DNA of 64,000 nt from Monodelphis domestica (GCF_027887165.1 NC_077229.1:205778753-205842752); one strand, 5' to 3'. Shown: positions 22,930 through 34,466, counted from the first letter of the stretch. A program made the numbers and translations. Notes: generated from the sequence alone by a model not told the origin.

Positions 22930-23165
22930 GGTAAATCTTTCCCTTGTGCTTGGTAGTTCATAAGCTCCCTAGAACATCCCTAGAGCCAGAGGTACTAGAG
23001 GAAACCTTTTTCCCAAAGAGAAGGTGGATTGATCATGCAATAAAGATGGACCATATATGAACCATCAAACGTAAAGACTATCTCACAAGACCACCTGATA
23101 GGTGATACCTGATTAGGTGCTTAAAAATTTGGTGGGATAAACCAATGGCTCTGTAACTCATAAAG
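22930..23165 (+). mobile_element. Possible RTE-type LINE C-terminal fragment
   Basis: A frame with RRWIDHAIKMDHI, a stop, and later KIWWDKPMAL resembles the C-terminal RW.GHV.RM...RP..RW.D pattern of RTE-like LINEs. Weak; could be chance. Confidence 0.3.
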
Positions 23166-23426
23166 AGACTGTGAGTAGGGGGATTGTTGTTTCTGATATA
23201 ATGTGGTTTGTGCTTCATGTTGAGTCATATCATTATGTCAGGTAATAAAGGGAGCTAGTCAATTCTCTTTGGAAGGGAGCTGATGGGTTATTAGAAAATG
23301 TGACGCATTTCTGTATTTGCTTAAGGATTTCTTGGAATTGTTGGCATCGTTTGCATTTTCTCTGATATGAAATAAAGGCCATTCTACTAGTACATTTGGT
23401 ACCTTGAGTACCCATATGGAACCTGG

Positions 23427-23655
23427 GCAGATAAATGGCACAATGGCACAAGTGCCAGGCTTGGAGTCAGGAAGACATGAGTTCAAATCTAGCCTCAGAC
23501 ACTTTTGGGCAAGTCAATTAACCCTGTTTCCTCAGTTTCCTTGTATGTAAAATGAACTGGAGAAGGAAATGGAAAACAACCCCAATCTCCTTGCCAAGAA
23601 AACCCTTAAAGAGGTCATGAAAAATCAGACAACTAAAAACAACAACAAAAATACT
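23427..23655 (+). mobile_element. Mar1-type CORE-SINE
   Basis: Head, GGAGTCAGGAAGACATGAGT, TGAACTGGAGAAGGAAATGG, and CTTGCCAAGAAAACCC with an AACAACAACAAAAA tail. Confidence 0.8.
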
Positions 23656-23659
23656 TCAG

Positions 23660-23890
23660 GCTAGATAGGCATCACAGTGGAATGAGTACTGGGCCTAAAA
23701 TCAGGAAGACTTACTCAGACACTTCCCTGTTTGACCCTTGATAAGTCACTTACCCTGTTTGCCTCTTTTCCTCATCTGTAAAATGAACTGTAGAAAGAAA
23801 TGGCAAATCACCCCAGTCTCTTTGCCAAGAAAACCCCTAAAGGGGTCATGAAGAGTTGGACATGATTGAAAAATGTCTGAACAGAAATAA
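23660..23890 (+). mobile_element. Mar1-type CORE-SINE, tandem neighbour
   Basis: A second head-to-tail copy with CTTTGCCAAGAAAACCCC and tail GAAGAGTTGGACATGATTG. Confidence 0.8.
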
Positions 23891-24129
23891 CATGGCACCT
23901 GGAAAACTTAGAAATTACTTAAATATAAGCTATCTTTAGAAGTTTTCCTGAAATAACCTAAATGGGGATAAAGAACCAAGGAGAGAAATAACTATTTTAT
24001 GTCATCTCTCTGAGGATTGGACCTGGTTGATTTGAGCCCAGAGAGTTTTCTGGGGGCCAAGGGGTAAGGTGGGCCATTGATTACATTTATCATTTTCCTC
24101 TATAATCTTATATTTATATATCTGTGGAC

Positions 24130-24188
24130 ATGTTATAGACTCAGGTAGATGGTAAGCTCCTTGTGGGAAAAGACTACCTCATTTTGGT
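24130..24188 (+). mobile_element. LINE2 3' fragment
   Basis: GATGGTAAGCTCCTTGTGGG followed by AAAGACTACCTCATTTTG. Confidence 0.65.
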
Positions 24189-24204
24189 TTTGTGTCAACA
24201 GCTA

Positions 24205-24430
24205 CTAGATAGAGGCAGCATGGATGGAGTTCTAGCCAGGAGGATCAGGGTTCAAGTTTCTCCTCTGATGCACACTGGTTTTGTGACACTGTCTAAGTTG
24301 CTTAACCTCTGAATGCTCTAGGGAAGTCTTTAGGATCTACACTGGTAGAAAGAAATAAGGGTTTCCTCATGGGAGAGTCCTCTGTATCAATGAAATCCTA
24401 GGTCCAGGCTCTGTCTCAATTCCTAGCTTC
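24205..24430 (+). mobile_element. CORE-SINE of the 9,515 type
   Basis: GCAGCATGGATGGAGTTC head, GATCAGGGTTCAAGTTTC B-box region, TCTACACTGGTAGAAAG and ATCAATGAAATCCTAGGTCC, with the same 3' half as the SINE at 9,515-9,700. Confidence 0.6.
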
Positions 24431-24452
24431 TAATAAGCAAGGACCTGTTCAT

Positions 24453-24699
24453 GTTGTTGTTCAGTTGCTTCTGATTCTTTATGAAGTTTCTGGCTTCTTT
24501 GAATTGAGCATTTGGGATTTTCTTGGTAAAGATACTGGAGTGGTTTGCATTTCTATCTCCAGCTCATTTGACAGATGAGGAAACCGAGGCAAGCAGGGTT
24601 AAGTGTCTTATCCAGGATCATACAGCTAGGAAGTATCTGAGAACAGATTTGTCCTGAGTCCAGGACCATTACTTTGCCCACTGCACTATCTAGTTGCCC
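24453..24699 (-). mobile_element. Mar1-type CORE-SINE
   Basis: GTTGTTCAGTTGCTTCTGATTC tail, CAGATGAGGAAACCGAGGC CORE and a head ending TATCTAGTTGCCCC. Confidence 0.85.
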
Positions 24700-24767
24700 C
24701 ACTTTATTTTGTATATAATTATAGTTACTTTTTTTTTGTAAACAAGCAGTATCTTCCTTCATCACCT

Positions 24768-24881
24768 CCTCCAGTAGAATGTAGACTCCCTGAGGGCAGC
24801 AAATGTCTCATTTTTGTATTTCCATTCCTAATACCTGGTATAGTACTCGGCACACAACAGATATTTAAGAAATGCTTTTTC
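24768..24881 (+). mobile_element. LINE2 3' end
   Basis: GTAGAATGTAGACTCCCTGAG, then TAATACCTGGTATAGTACTC and GGCACACAACAGATATTTAAG. Confidence 0.8.
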
Positions 24882-25045
24882 AGGATAATTCAGAAAAAAT
24901 CTGGAAAGACCTACATGAATTGATACAAAGGGAAGTGAGCAGAACCAAGAGAATATTACATACAGTATAACAATATTTCTTGATGAACAACTGTTAATGA
25001 CTTAATTATTTTCAGAAATTCAGTGATCTAAGACAATTACAGAGA
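24882..25045 (+). mobile_element. L1 3' untranslated fragment
   Basis: CAGAAAAAATCTGGAAAGACC, AGTGAGCAGAACCAAGAG and CTTGATGAACAACTG match, in reverse orientation, the sequence at 35,830-36,225 and, in the same orientation, 38,120-38,230. Confidence 0.7.
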
Positions 25046-26235
25046 GGTAGCTAATATAAGTATTTTTACCTGCATTTTACTGATAATGAAACTTAGGCTC
25101 AGAGAAGTAATCTTTGTAAGGATTGAGAAGAGACCCTGATAGGATCCTGCAGTTTGATGGAGAGATTAGCCTTGTGGCAGTGAAGGGTCAACTGAGGATT
25201 TTGGGAAAAGGAACTGAGAGCTGAGAGAGAATTCTGAGCAACTGCTTCATTTCCAGCTTTGGAAGGAGATTGAAAGGAGCTTTCCCGAGAGACAGAGAAC
25301 ATCTGAAACCACAGGAGGGAGAAAATCCCGATTCCCTACTTGCTGAGGACCTGTTTTCGGTCAGAAATCCTTCTCAACCCCTCCCCCCACCCTTGACTTG
25401 ACTGCAGCTACTCAAGACTGAGAGGGAGTCAGTTGGACTCTGGCCAGAGCCAATCTGCTTCTTTCTTTTGGGTGTCCCCTTTTTGCTTTTCCTTGGATAG
25501 ATTTATAGAGATATTACTTTAAGTTAGTGTAGTGTAAGAAAATAAGAAAAGGTGTTGGGGGAAAAAGGCTTGAGGCATACAAAGCCTCTGACCAAGGACC
25601 TTTGAAAACCAACTAACGTAATATATAGTTATTAGGGCATCCTTAACCTTCCATCCTACTGCTTTGTCCTTTCAACTCCTCGTTCCCCATATTTTCAAAT
25701 ATATTTTAGTTTATGTCAGTTTGAGTTTGGTTGAGGTTTTCGTGAGAAGATAGAGGTTGAGTGAATAGTGAACAAGACCAAAGTATGTCTTGTTTCATCT
25801 GTGACAAGCAAAGATCCAGCTTATCACTGGATTTATAGGAAGGCTATACAAAAACCCTTGCCCTAGAAAGGATTGTCTGGGATATAACATTTTTCCCAGC
25901 AGTTGAGCTCACATTCAAGACTCAAGGATATAGTTTGTGGTGTATCCTTGGGAAGAGAGGTAGACAGATTCCTCCTGTCCCTTTCTCTCTGAGTAATGCA
26001 AAGCACTAAGGTCAGCCAACCTTGAGAAAGGCGAGACACAGCCATCTTTCCTCAGACCTTTCAGCTTTCCTTCACTTCTCCCTTTAAACCTCTCACTGTA
26101 GAAACACATCTATCCAGTGGCTTAAAAACTTGTTCACCCCTCTCTATTAGTAAGAGATGAGAGTCTCTCTCCATTTGCCTCCTCTTTTACCTCTTATGAC
26201 TGAAATTACCTTTATGAAAATGACCACATTTCAGT
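25046..26235. other. Unassigned DNA flanking the retroviral body
   Basis: 25,046-25,095 resembles a MIR fragment. The rest (with CCCGAGAGACAG, TTTTCGGTCAG, TTTTCGTGAG) keeps some CpG and has an LTR-like feel, but no termini, TSD or poly(A) core could be fixed, and it does not align by eye with 34,700-35,590. Confidence 0.3.
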
Positions 26236-26239
26236 GAAG

Positions 26240-27050
26240 GATTTGAATCTTTTTTGGCCCTGTATCCTATGTTCTTTTTTTCTATACCATGCTGCCTCAC
26301 CAGGTGCATACACGAACACTATACATATACATATATATATACACTCCATATTTACAGGTATGTTACATATGTTATGTAAATACACACACTATAATACAAT
26401 TAATTTTATAATCCTATATACACACCATTTACATATATTTACACATATAGTTATAATTTTATGTGCTATGTGATGTTATTTGTGCTATGTAATGTATGTT
26501 GTTATGTATGTTGTAATGTCTTTTGTAGTGTATTTCAGTATCTTACCTTATATTATCTATCTTAAATTCTAATCTTATCTCACTAAAGCTCTATTTCCTA
26601 AAATCTCCTGTCTACCTGTATTCCTATACTAAACTAAGTATCTAACTAATATTTTTAGTAACTTCTTTATAACTAATGATAACATTGTTAGATCTCTAGC
26701 TATACATTGTTTCATTCATTCAACTAGTGATTCAATGTAACCTAACCATGTTTATGTTTTTGTGTTGATGTGTTTTATGCTGTTTTTCATGCTGTTATAT
26801 TTTGCTAATGTCATGTCGATGTTACTGTTATGTTAGTGTTATGTTACTATTGCATTTGAATTGCTATTTTATGCAACATACTTACCACAACTTCAGATTT
26901 TTCTTTTCTTTTCTTCTCATCTCATCTTGATTGAAGAATTCTTCTTCTCCAAATCCATGGTATTAAATGTATTTATGAATGTTTATAAATATATGTTATG
27001 TTGTTTTATGTTATATTACATTACCCCAAATTTCTTAAACCCATTAGTCC
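26240..27050 (+). repeat. AT-rich imperfect TATGT/ATGTTATG repeats
   Basis: CATA/TATA simple sequence (26,325-26,420) grades into many degenerate ATGTTATG-like words (26,440-26,530; 26,740-26,880; 26,990-27,030). It lies just downstream of the integrase remnant, where an envelope gene would be expected. No envelope-like sequence was recognised. Confidence 0.6.
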
Positions 27051-27274
27051 ATTAATCATGTGATCCTCTTCATTGAAAATTCTTTACACAGTCTTTATCT
27101 TAATATTTATGTCTTTCCAGTATTTTAACAATATTCATCAATTTCCTGACTTCTCTTCTTCATCTGCACTGTCCCCTTCTATCCAAATGTCCTCTTCCAC
27201 TGGAATAGTCCTTTCCTTACTGATCTTTTTGACTGCAGACCCTATTTGCCTGATGAATCTCAGCTTTCCACAAT

Positions 27275-28400
27275 TTATTCTTCTTCAACTTCTTCAGTGA
27301 TTTGTACATTTTCATTGTTAGTTCCATGAGCTAATTTGATATGAGAACAATGATACCATGAATCTCTACCCAATACTTTTACTGAAGATGGAGAAACTAA
27401 CACAATGGTATAAGGGCCTACCCAACTCACTTGTGTTGCTGATGTTTTAGCAAAATTTTTTACATATACCATGTCACCTGGTTGGAAATTATGGAGAGAA
27501 TAATCCAATGAACCAGATCGAATCAATACTCCCATATTATGTAGTTCTCTAAGATGTTGTTGTAAAGTACTTAAGTATGAAGCAAATTGACATTCTCCTC
27601 CTAAGAGAGATGTATAAACTATCTTACAAGTTTTTGCCTCTAATGGAGCATGTCAAAGAGCATTTCATAAGATGATATATGCAAATCTGCTCTTGGTCTA
27701 GTACGTAGGTAAAACAAAGCTGTGGGAAGAATATCTGGCCATTTTAGATGAGTTTCAGTACAGATTCTCCCCACCATAGTCTTGAGTTCATTATTTACAT
27801 GCTCCACTTGACCTGAACTTCGTGGGTGATAAGGAACATGACATTTGGGTGCTATTCCTAGATTCTCATAGACTCTTTTCAGGTTATCTTGGGTGAAATT
27901 AGATCTTTATTAGAGTCTATGGTAAGTGGTACACCAAACTTAAGAATAATTTCCTTAATCAACATTTTTTACCACAAAGTTGACTATATTTGTATTTGAT
28001 GGAAATGGTTCAGGCCATTTTGTTAACCTATCCACAATTACCAGAAAAAAAAATTTTTGTATCTTCCAGCTTTTGGCATGCTGATATAATCAATTTTCAG
28101 GTTCTCGAATGGACAGTATGCCAAAGGTCTACCACCTAAACCTTTCTGTTTGAATGCCCCTTGGTTGAATTTTTGGCAAACAGAAGAGCTTGTACAGATC
28201 TTATTTGCTACAGTACTTATTCTTGGTGTTACACATTGCCTTTTTATAGAATCTACCATAGCTTGAATACCAAAATGACCTTTTGTGTGGATGGCTTGAC
28301 ACAAATAGGTATATTAAGTGTTTTGGTAACAGCAGTTTTCCAGTGTCTACAACCCATATTCCATGTTCTTTCCTTATTCCAAATTTCTCCTTCCACTTCT
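27275..28400 (-). pseudogene. Retroviral integrase remnant
   Basis: The zinc-binding region (H-x3-H then C-x4-C around TKGHFG and ICTSSSVC) is near 28,180-28,304. Core-domain words (e.g. SSGQVEHVNNELK) are near 27,780-27,830. A gammaretrovirus-like C-terminal domain (VSWVGPYTIVL, SHIKLA) is near 27,300-27,470. This is the expected order for an integrase on this strand. Fossil, broken. Confidence 0.85.
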
Positions 28401-28933
28401 CAATTTCTGAGTCTATATAAGCTTGTTCTAGATCATCAGATTCAATAATCGTCAAATTCATTACATACATTGAAGCATTCCTGGAAGCAAATTTTACAGT
28501 GATACCAGCTCTATGATTTCCTTTAGAGACTGAATCTCTTCTACAGGTATGACTTCTACAATGGATCACCACTAGCTGTTTAGGTTTTTGGATAATATCC
28601 AACAACTCAGTTATTATTTCTGCATGATCATTTGGTTTTTCTGATGCAGTAATAAAACCTTGTTGTTTCCAGGTCTTCTTTGTAGCATGACATACAGAAA
28701 ATGTATACCTTGAGTCTGTATAAATATTTGCACTTTTACCATCAGCTAGAAGACATGCTTGTTTCAAAGCCATTAACTCTTGTCCCTTGAGCAATAAGGT
28801 TACTAGGTAATGAGCCATACCACAGTATCTCAAATTCTGTGACCACTGCAGCATCTGCACATCTAATTCCATTACACAAATATGAAGAACTGTCTATGAA
28901 TAACAAGCCTAAATTTCCAATAGGAGTGTCTTT
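28401..28933 (-). pseudogene. Retroviral RNase H remnant
   Basis: Recognised by GQELMALKQACLLADGK, NIYTDSRYTFSVCHA and PKQLVVIHC, which are the core blocks of gammaretroviral RNase H in order. An antisense LTR separates it from the connection domain upstream in the gene. Fossil. Confidence 0.85.
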
Positions 28934-29776
28934 CTCTTCCTTGATAGTGAAGATAAAATTTTAATCCTTGGTCTGTTTTTAGATTTTAATCCCCAAAAGT
29001 TTTAACTCAGTATTTAAAGTAGATCTACCCATTTTAACCGTAAGAAGGTGTGAACTAACTACAAAAGGTGCAAACTAACCGCAAAAGGTGTGAACACCCA
29101 TTTCATGCACTGAAATGGGAGATTTGTGACCCACCTGTGAAAGAGTGGGCAGTCCTGGAGAGGATGTCTGCTGTTATTATGTCTGCTGTCTGCTGTTATT
29201 GGTAGACATAAAACTTTAGGGGAGGTGACACAAGAGAAAAAAGTCTTTAAATAGAGGAAACAGAGGCACACAAGGAGCAATCAAGAGTGAAGAAGAGTCA
29301 CTAGGAGGAGAGACTTTAATCAGTCACTCCGAGTCTGACTGGAAGACAGACATTTGGGGAGAGACTGGAAGACAGACACTCAGACTTGGAGTGAAGACAC
29401 TTGGCTGTGGAACTGAACCCCTGGAGGAGGTCATACAGGAGACTTCAAACTGCCTTTCTTTTAGACAGTCACCATGGTGAGTATAAAGGCTGACTTCTTT
29501 CCTTGCCCTTTTTGGAGGTATGAACCTTCGAGAAAGGCCCATTGTCTTGAGTCTCCTTTTCCCTGGCTGGGGCTTAGAATTTCTAAACTGGTTCAGAGGA
29601 AGCCAGAGCTCACTCACTGCCCCCCCCCCCTTTTCTCTCTTCCTTAATATCTTCCCTCTATTGTAAAATAAACTACCATAAATTTCATTTACTTGAGTAA
29701 TTCCTTTTGGGATTTAGAAACTAAATCCCTGGTGACCACCAATTTAATATATTCAGCCCCAACCATAAATTTAACA
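28934..29776 (+). mobile_element. Solo LTR copy 1 (family A), antisense in pol
   Basis: Contains TTTAGATTTTAATCCCC, a promoter-like AGTCTTTAAATAGAGG near 29,240, AAAATAAAC near 29,665 and the end CATAAATTTAACA. It pairs closely with copy 3 (36,635-37,572) and more distantly with copies 2 and 4. The right edge falls within pol. The left edge is less clear and no duplication was found. No internal genes of its own, so a solo LTR. Confidence 0.8.
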
Positions 29777-32179
29777 AAATCCATCCTAGGCATATCCACT
29801 AGATCTACTATTCCTACACACCCATGTAATGGTTCACTGTTCTTTGGCAAATCAGGAAGAGGTATAGCTAGATTTAATACACTATACCTCCTCAATTGTA
29901 TGTTCTCACTCCCTAGGAGAATAATTTCATACTTAGAAAATCCTTGATCTGAATAAACTTGAGTACAAAATTTCCTCATTAGTGCTTCTATTTGATGTGA
30001 ACAATATACAGTCAATGGACATCCCAAAATGAAATCTGCTGACTTCTGGACTAACACTGCAGCAGCTGCTCCACCCCTTAGACAAGGAATTGAACCAGTA
30101 GCTATTGGATCAAATTGATAGCTATAATATCCAATTGGAAAATAACTTTGTCCTAAAGTCTGTGTCAGTACCCCAAAAGCAATACCTTTAGTTTCATTTA
30201 CAAATAGTTGAAATGGGTTTGTATAATCTGGGATACCCAAAGCTGGAGCAGGTAAAATGGCTTCTTTAAGCTTACTTAAGGCTTGCAGATGTTCAGGCTT
30301 TAGTTTCAGAGGTTCTGGTTCTGCATTCTTGGTTAAGTCTGCTAGATACTTTGTTAATTCACTATATCCAGGTATCCATCGTCTACAGAAACTAGTTGTC
30401 CCAAGAACAGATCTGAGTTGCTTTTTGGTCTTAGGAGCACTCAGTTCTGGATGTCTACTTTTCTTTTCTGTGTGATACTTCTGGAACCCTCTGATAACAC
30501 AAATCCAAGATATTGTGCTCTAGGTAAAACCCATTGTAATTTTGCCTTGGAGATTTTATGGCCACGCTTATATAATTCTAACAAAAGAATATTGCTGTCT
30601 CTAAGATACACTTTAGCATTTGGGGATACAAGGAGACTATCACCCACAAAATGCGCCAATTTACTTTCTTTGAATGTTATAGTTTTTAGATCTTATTTAA
30701 AATTTGTGAAAATTGGCTTGGTGAGTCTGTGAACCCTTGTGGAAGACAAGTCTAGGTCTACTAGGTTTTTTTTTCCCAGGTAAAAGTAAAGATCTTTTCA
30801 GAACCCTCATGAATTGGAATTGAGAAAAAAGCTGAGCATGAATCTACCATGGTGAAATATCTTTCCTGACTTGGAATGGAAGAAATTATAGCAGCTGGAC
30901 TTAGTACAATAGGGTGTGTCTTTATTACATAATCATTTACTGCTCTTAAATCTCATATGAATCTATATACCAATTTGCCATTTTGTTCTCACTTTGGCTT
31001 TTTGATTAGAAGAATAGGGGTATTAAATTCTGAGAAGTGTGAATCTTAAAATTTCTCAGACTCTACCTTGGAACATTATCTTAAGGTTATGGTTAAGGCT
31101 ATTCCCATTTAAACAATGGAGGTACTTGATCAGGAATGTATTGGGGACTTTAAAATTACTCCACCCATACTTAGGCATACTTTAGGGGGAGATAAAATTG
31201 TAAAACTCCTTAGTGAACAATGAAAAAGTACTTAACCCATACTTAGAGTGAGGCAAAAGCCCTTAAGCTAGGTCTATTTTTAGATCTAATACAAAAGGGT
31301 GTTAAGTACCTATGAAGGTCAAATTAATCACTGAAAGGTCAAGCAAGTTTAACAAAAGAGGTGTGAAGTTTTAGTCTACCCAGAGAAGGTGATTAACAAA
31401 AGATGTGAATTAAGAATGGTCAGTCCTTTGGAAAACGTCTACTGTGATTGGTAGATGTGAAAATTTAGGGGAGGTGACATTAGGAAAAAATTCTCTTTAA
31501 AAGGAGGTCAGAGACCTCTGGACTTAGTTCAGCTTAGGAAACTGAATTGGAGTCTCTCAGTGGCTGAACTTAGTTGAGCTCAGGAGCTGAACTGGAGGGT
31601 CTCTCTGAACACTAGAGTTTTGCTTGGAAAAATCTTGTGGTGAGTGATTAAAGACTGACTTAGTTTTCTCTCTTAAAGCTCAGACCTAGGCCAATGGCCT
31701 AGGCCCTTTCCTACTATTTCCTCTGCCTCTCTCCCTTTCCCTTCCCTTAATTCCTTCATTTGTATTAATTAAAATCTCCATAAAACCCAGATGACTTGGG
31801 TATTTCATATTTGGGAATTTTTCCCATAGCGACCAATTATTTTTGATTTAAATCAAGACACTGTATTGAAACCATATTTTTGCAGTCACAGTTTATGGCA
31901 ACCACTCTTTTGTCTATAACAGAAGCAAGGTATTATGATCCCTTTTTGGATTAGGGATTCATTGATTAGCCTTATACCCTTTATTGCTTCTTTAGTTAAG
32001 GGATATTGAGGTACACAAGGAACTGGTCCTTTCTTAGTCCTCACCCTTACTGAAGTAGCTGATTTCAATAGGCCTACATCTGTGGAAGACTTTGACCAAA
32101 GATCTTCAGGGATATCCTCAGGTATTGGATAGATTGAATCCAAGTCATCCTCTGTACTGACTGAGTCTAAGAACAGCAA
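29777..32179 (-). pseudogene. Reverse transcriptase and connection-domain remnant
   Basis: The N-terminal part (31,891-32,179) has the gammaretroviral opening PVPCVPQYPLTKEAIKGI. The middle has a polymerase active-site region near 30,650. The connection domain (29,777-30,240) has FVNETKGIAFGVLTQTLGQ, SIPCLRGGAAAAVLV and LPDLPKNSEPLHGC. An antisense LTR (31,038-31,890) lies inside. Fossil, broken. Confidence 0.85.
31038..31890 (+). mobile_element. Solo LTR copy 2 (family A), antisense in pol
   Basis: Begins TGTGAATCTTAAAATTTC and ends TTTGCAGTCACA, both aligning with copy 4 (42,238-43,176). Shares GTGATTGGTAGATGTGA, TTAGGGGAGGTGACATTAGG and CTCCATAAAACC with the family. It interrupts the reverse transcriptase region. 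No clear 4-bp duplication remains. Confidence 0.8.
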
Positions 32180-32286
32180 TGGAAAAGCTTTTAGAGATTC
32201 TTCTGGTAGCTATAATGAGATATCACCATTATCAGTACATTGTATTGTTGCCCATAATTTACATAATGAATCTCTTCCTAAAAGAT

Positions 32287-32925
32287 TCATTGGACATTCC
32301 AGAATACAAAGAACTCCACAGATAATGGACCTAAAGTAATCATTTTTTGTTGTAATTTTGCTATTCTTTCTGGTTTACCAATAGCTCCTATTACTTCCAT
32401 TGTACCAACAGCACTATAATTCTTAGGAAGACTTTGCAAAACAAATTTACTGGCTCTAGTATCAACCAGAAGATCATAAATCTGGTCTCCAATAGTTACA
32501 GACACATATGGTTCTTTACTATTTGGTGATTGAAATGTTTCCAACACTGGTGCAAGCACAGTAACAACAATACAAAGCTCAGTCATTTCCTGTCCATCCA
32601 AGTTAACATCTGCTTGAACTTCATGATATTTCCAGGATTTTAAATCTTTAACACCATCATCAGCTTTTACACTACTATCCTTGATCCTTATATTCTCTAC
32701 CTTGGTATCATTGCTCTCATTTACAATCACATTATCATGATTTAGTTTACATTCTTCACTATTTTCCATCATTTTACAATCATTAGAATTTTCCATTAAT
32801 TTTCCATCATAATATTCTTTTTCCTTATAATTATTTTCACTAATTATATTATCCTTTGATTCAATCCCATTACTTACAACTTCATTAGTCTTATTACCAT
32901 TACAATCACTTTCATTTATTTCCAA
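32287..32925 (-). pseudogene. Retroviral protease remnant with acidic N-terminal extension
   Basis: The C-terminal half resembles a retroviral aspartic protease (YVSVTIGDQIYDLLVD, then ASKFVLQSLP and VIGAIGKP). The N-terminal ~120 residues are rich in N, E, K and D with near-repeats (LMENSNDCK / MMENSEECK), which is unusual for this gene. Fossil. Confidence 0.75.
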
Positions 32926-33206
32926 ACTATTTTCCCTTGATTCAAATACAGAAGAACTCTGGGTACACCTTCATAAGGAATATGCCCCTTTGTTTTGAAC
33001 CCCCTTAACAACTTGAATGTATTTGAGCCTTGGTACAGATTTAACCCAGTCCTATGTGATGTTCAAATCTGGTGCTTGAGCCCCTTGACAGCAAGCATTC
33101 TGGTATGTGTTAACATTATTTCTCCTTTGGTAATTATTCTAATTATTGTCATTATTGTCCCAATTATTGTCATAGTTATTTTATCTATTGAACCCTCCAT
33201 TTCTAT

Positions 33207-34466
33207 TCAATTGCCTTGAAAATTGACCCCTAAATCTATATTCCTTGACAAAATGTCCAATATGATTGCACACACAAAAAAACATTGTTTTGTACCAGAT
33301 CTTCTTTCCCTAAGCTTATATTGGTTACTAGGTTGCATGGATCTTAGAACAGTCACAGCTTTCACTTCTTTAATTTCACTGTCCCTAGCTTTGTTTTCTG
33401 CTTCCCTTAGTTTCCTTTTAAAATCTTCTATAGTAGTATCCCTTTCCTCGTATTTGTCCTCATCATCACCACATAAATATGTTGCCTCCCTTCTTAAATC
33501 TTCTAATTCCATTTCCTCCCAAACTTGGTAGTTAGTGTTGAAAAACATTTTGATTTTTGGGATAGCATTACTTACAAAAATTCTTTTTATGTGTGCAATA
33601 GTTCCTTCTAACGCATCCATATTTAAATATGTTTCTGCAGCCTCTGTAATACTATCTAGAAAGGTTGTAGGTGATTCATTTCTTTTTTGCTTAATTCCCT
33701 CAAACTTAGACCATGGATTTGGCCTTTTTGTGTATCTTTTCATTACATTCATTATTGATTGTCTAGCCTCTTTAATTCATATTCTGCTTTGTTGTTCATA
33801 TCCACATCCCTGTAATTTGGAGGCCATGGAGTCAATAAAGGATCCTGTCTTGTCTCATCTATAAACTTATTCCTTTCCATCTTTGTTAACAGCTGTCATT
33901 AATAAATAGAAATCTGGATGATCTGGGTCAAAAATGTCAATAGCTCTTTGTATTTCTCTTACAACTTTGTTTGGTTCTTCTATAAAGGAAGGGGTTCTTT
34001 TAATTGATTCTAAATTCTCGGGGGGGGTAAATATTTTATGTGTTTTCACTTTAAATATTTCATCCTGGGATACCACAGAGATTTCTCTTAGAAGGAATAA
34101 GGTAAATTTGCATTCTGCCTCTTCCTTTTGCAATCTATTTAAATTCTTAGCTTCCCCATCTCTCTCCATCAAATCATTTTCATAATCATTACCAATAAAC
34201 CTTTTGTCCTTTATGCATGTCTCCATTTCATCTAACTGTTGTTTCATAAGTACAATCATCTGTTTCAATTCTGAGTCTTTGATAATCCATAGTATTACAG
34301 CTTTGCATCCATATCCAATATTAAACACAACAACTCTACATTTGTATACAATAAACAAACATATACATAGTAAGGACACATAGAATAAAACAGTTTGAAC
34401 AGTTAGACACATACAGGGTTTCATCCATTGATACCCCAACATCACATAACATCCTTTGGGAAACAA
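33207..34466 (-). pseudogene. Retroviral gag remnant with hydrophobic N-terminus
   Basis: Capsid-like N-terminal text (TPSFIEEPNKVVREIQRAI, DPDHPDFYLLMTAV) is near 33,880-34,010. The MLV-like capsid end (PWSKFEGIKQKRNESPTTFL) is near 33,660-33,720, followed by a charged linker and a cysteine-containing nucleocapsid-like end near 33,260. Before the capsid the same strand has hydrophobic segments (VLFYVSLLCICLFIVY) and a heptad-like stretch (LKQMIVLMKQQLDEMETCI). Fossil, broken. Confidence 0.75.

Larger units (their letters stand above)
27275..34466 (-). mobile_element. Class I endogenous retrovirus body (gammaretrovirus-like), broken
   Basis: The gene order on the minus strand is gag, protease, reverse transcriptase, RNase H, integrase, all of MLV-like type. 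The body is interrupted by two antisense solo LTRs (28,934-29,776 and 31,038-31,890). It carries many breaks, on the order of ten or more, and no envelope gene was recognised. It is older than the LTRs inserted into it. Its own flanking LTRs are uncertain; the best candidate for the 5' side is 34,700-35,590. Confidence 0.88.

Noticed and set aside
25046-26235. 3' LTR of the retroviral body
   Set aside because: No termini or duplications found, and no alignment by eye with the upstream candidate at 34.7-35.6 kb.
28934-31890. Copies 1 and 2 read as the paired LTRs of the retroviral body
   Set aside because: They lie inside pol, in the opposite orientation to it, and belong to different subgroups of their own family.
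33223-33864. Plus-strand open frames of 102-109 residues
   Set aside because: They are the antisense of the retroviral gag remnant.
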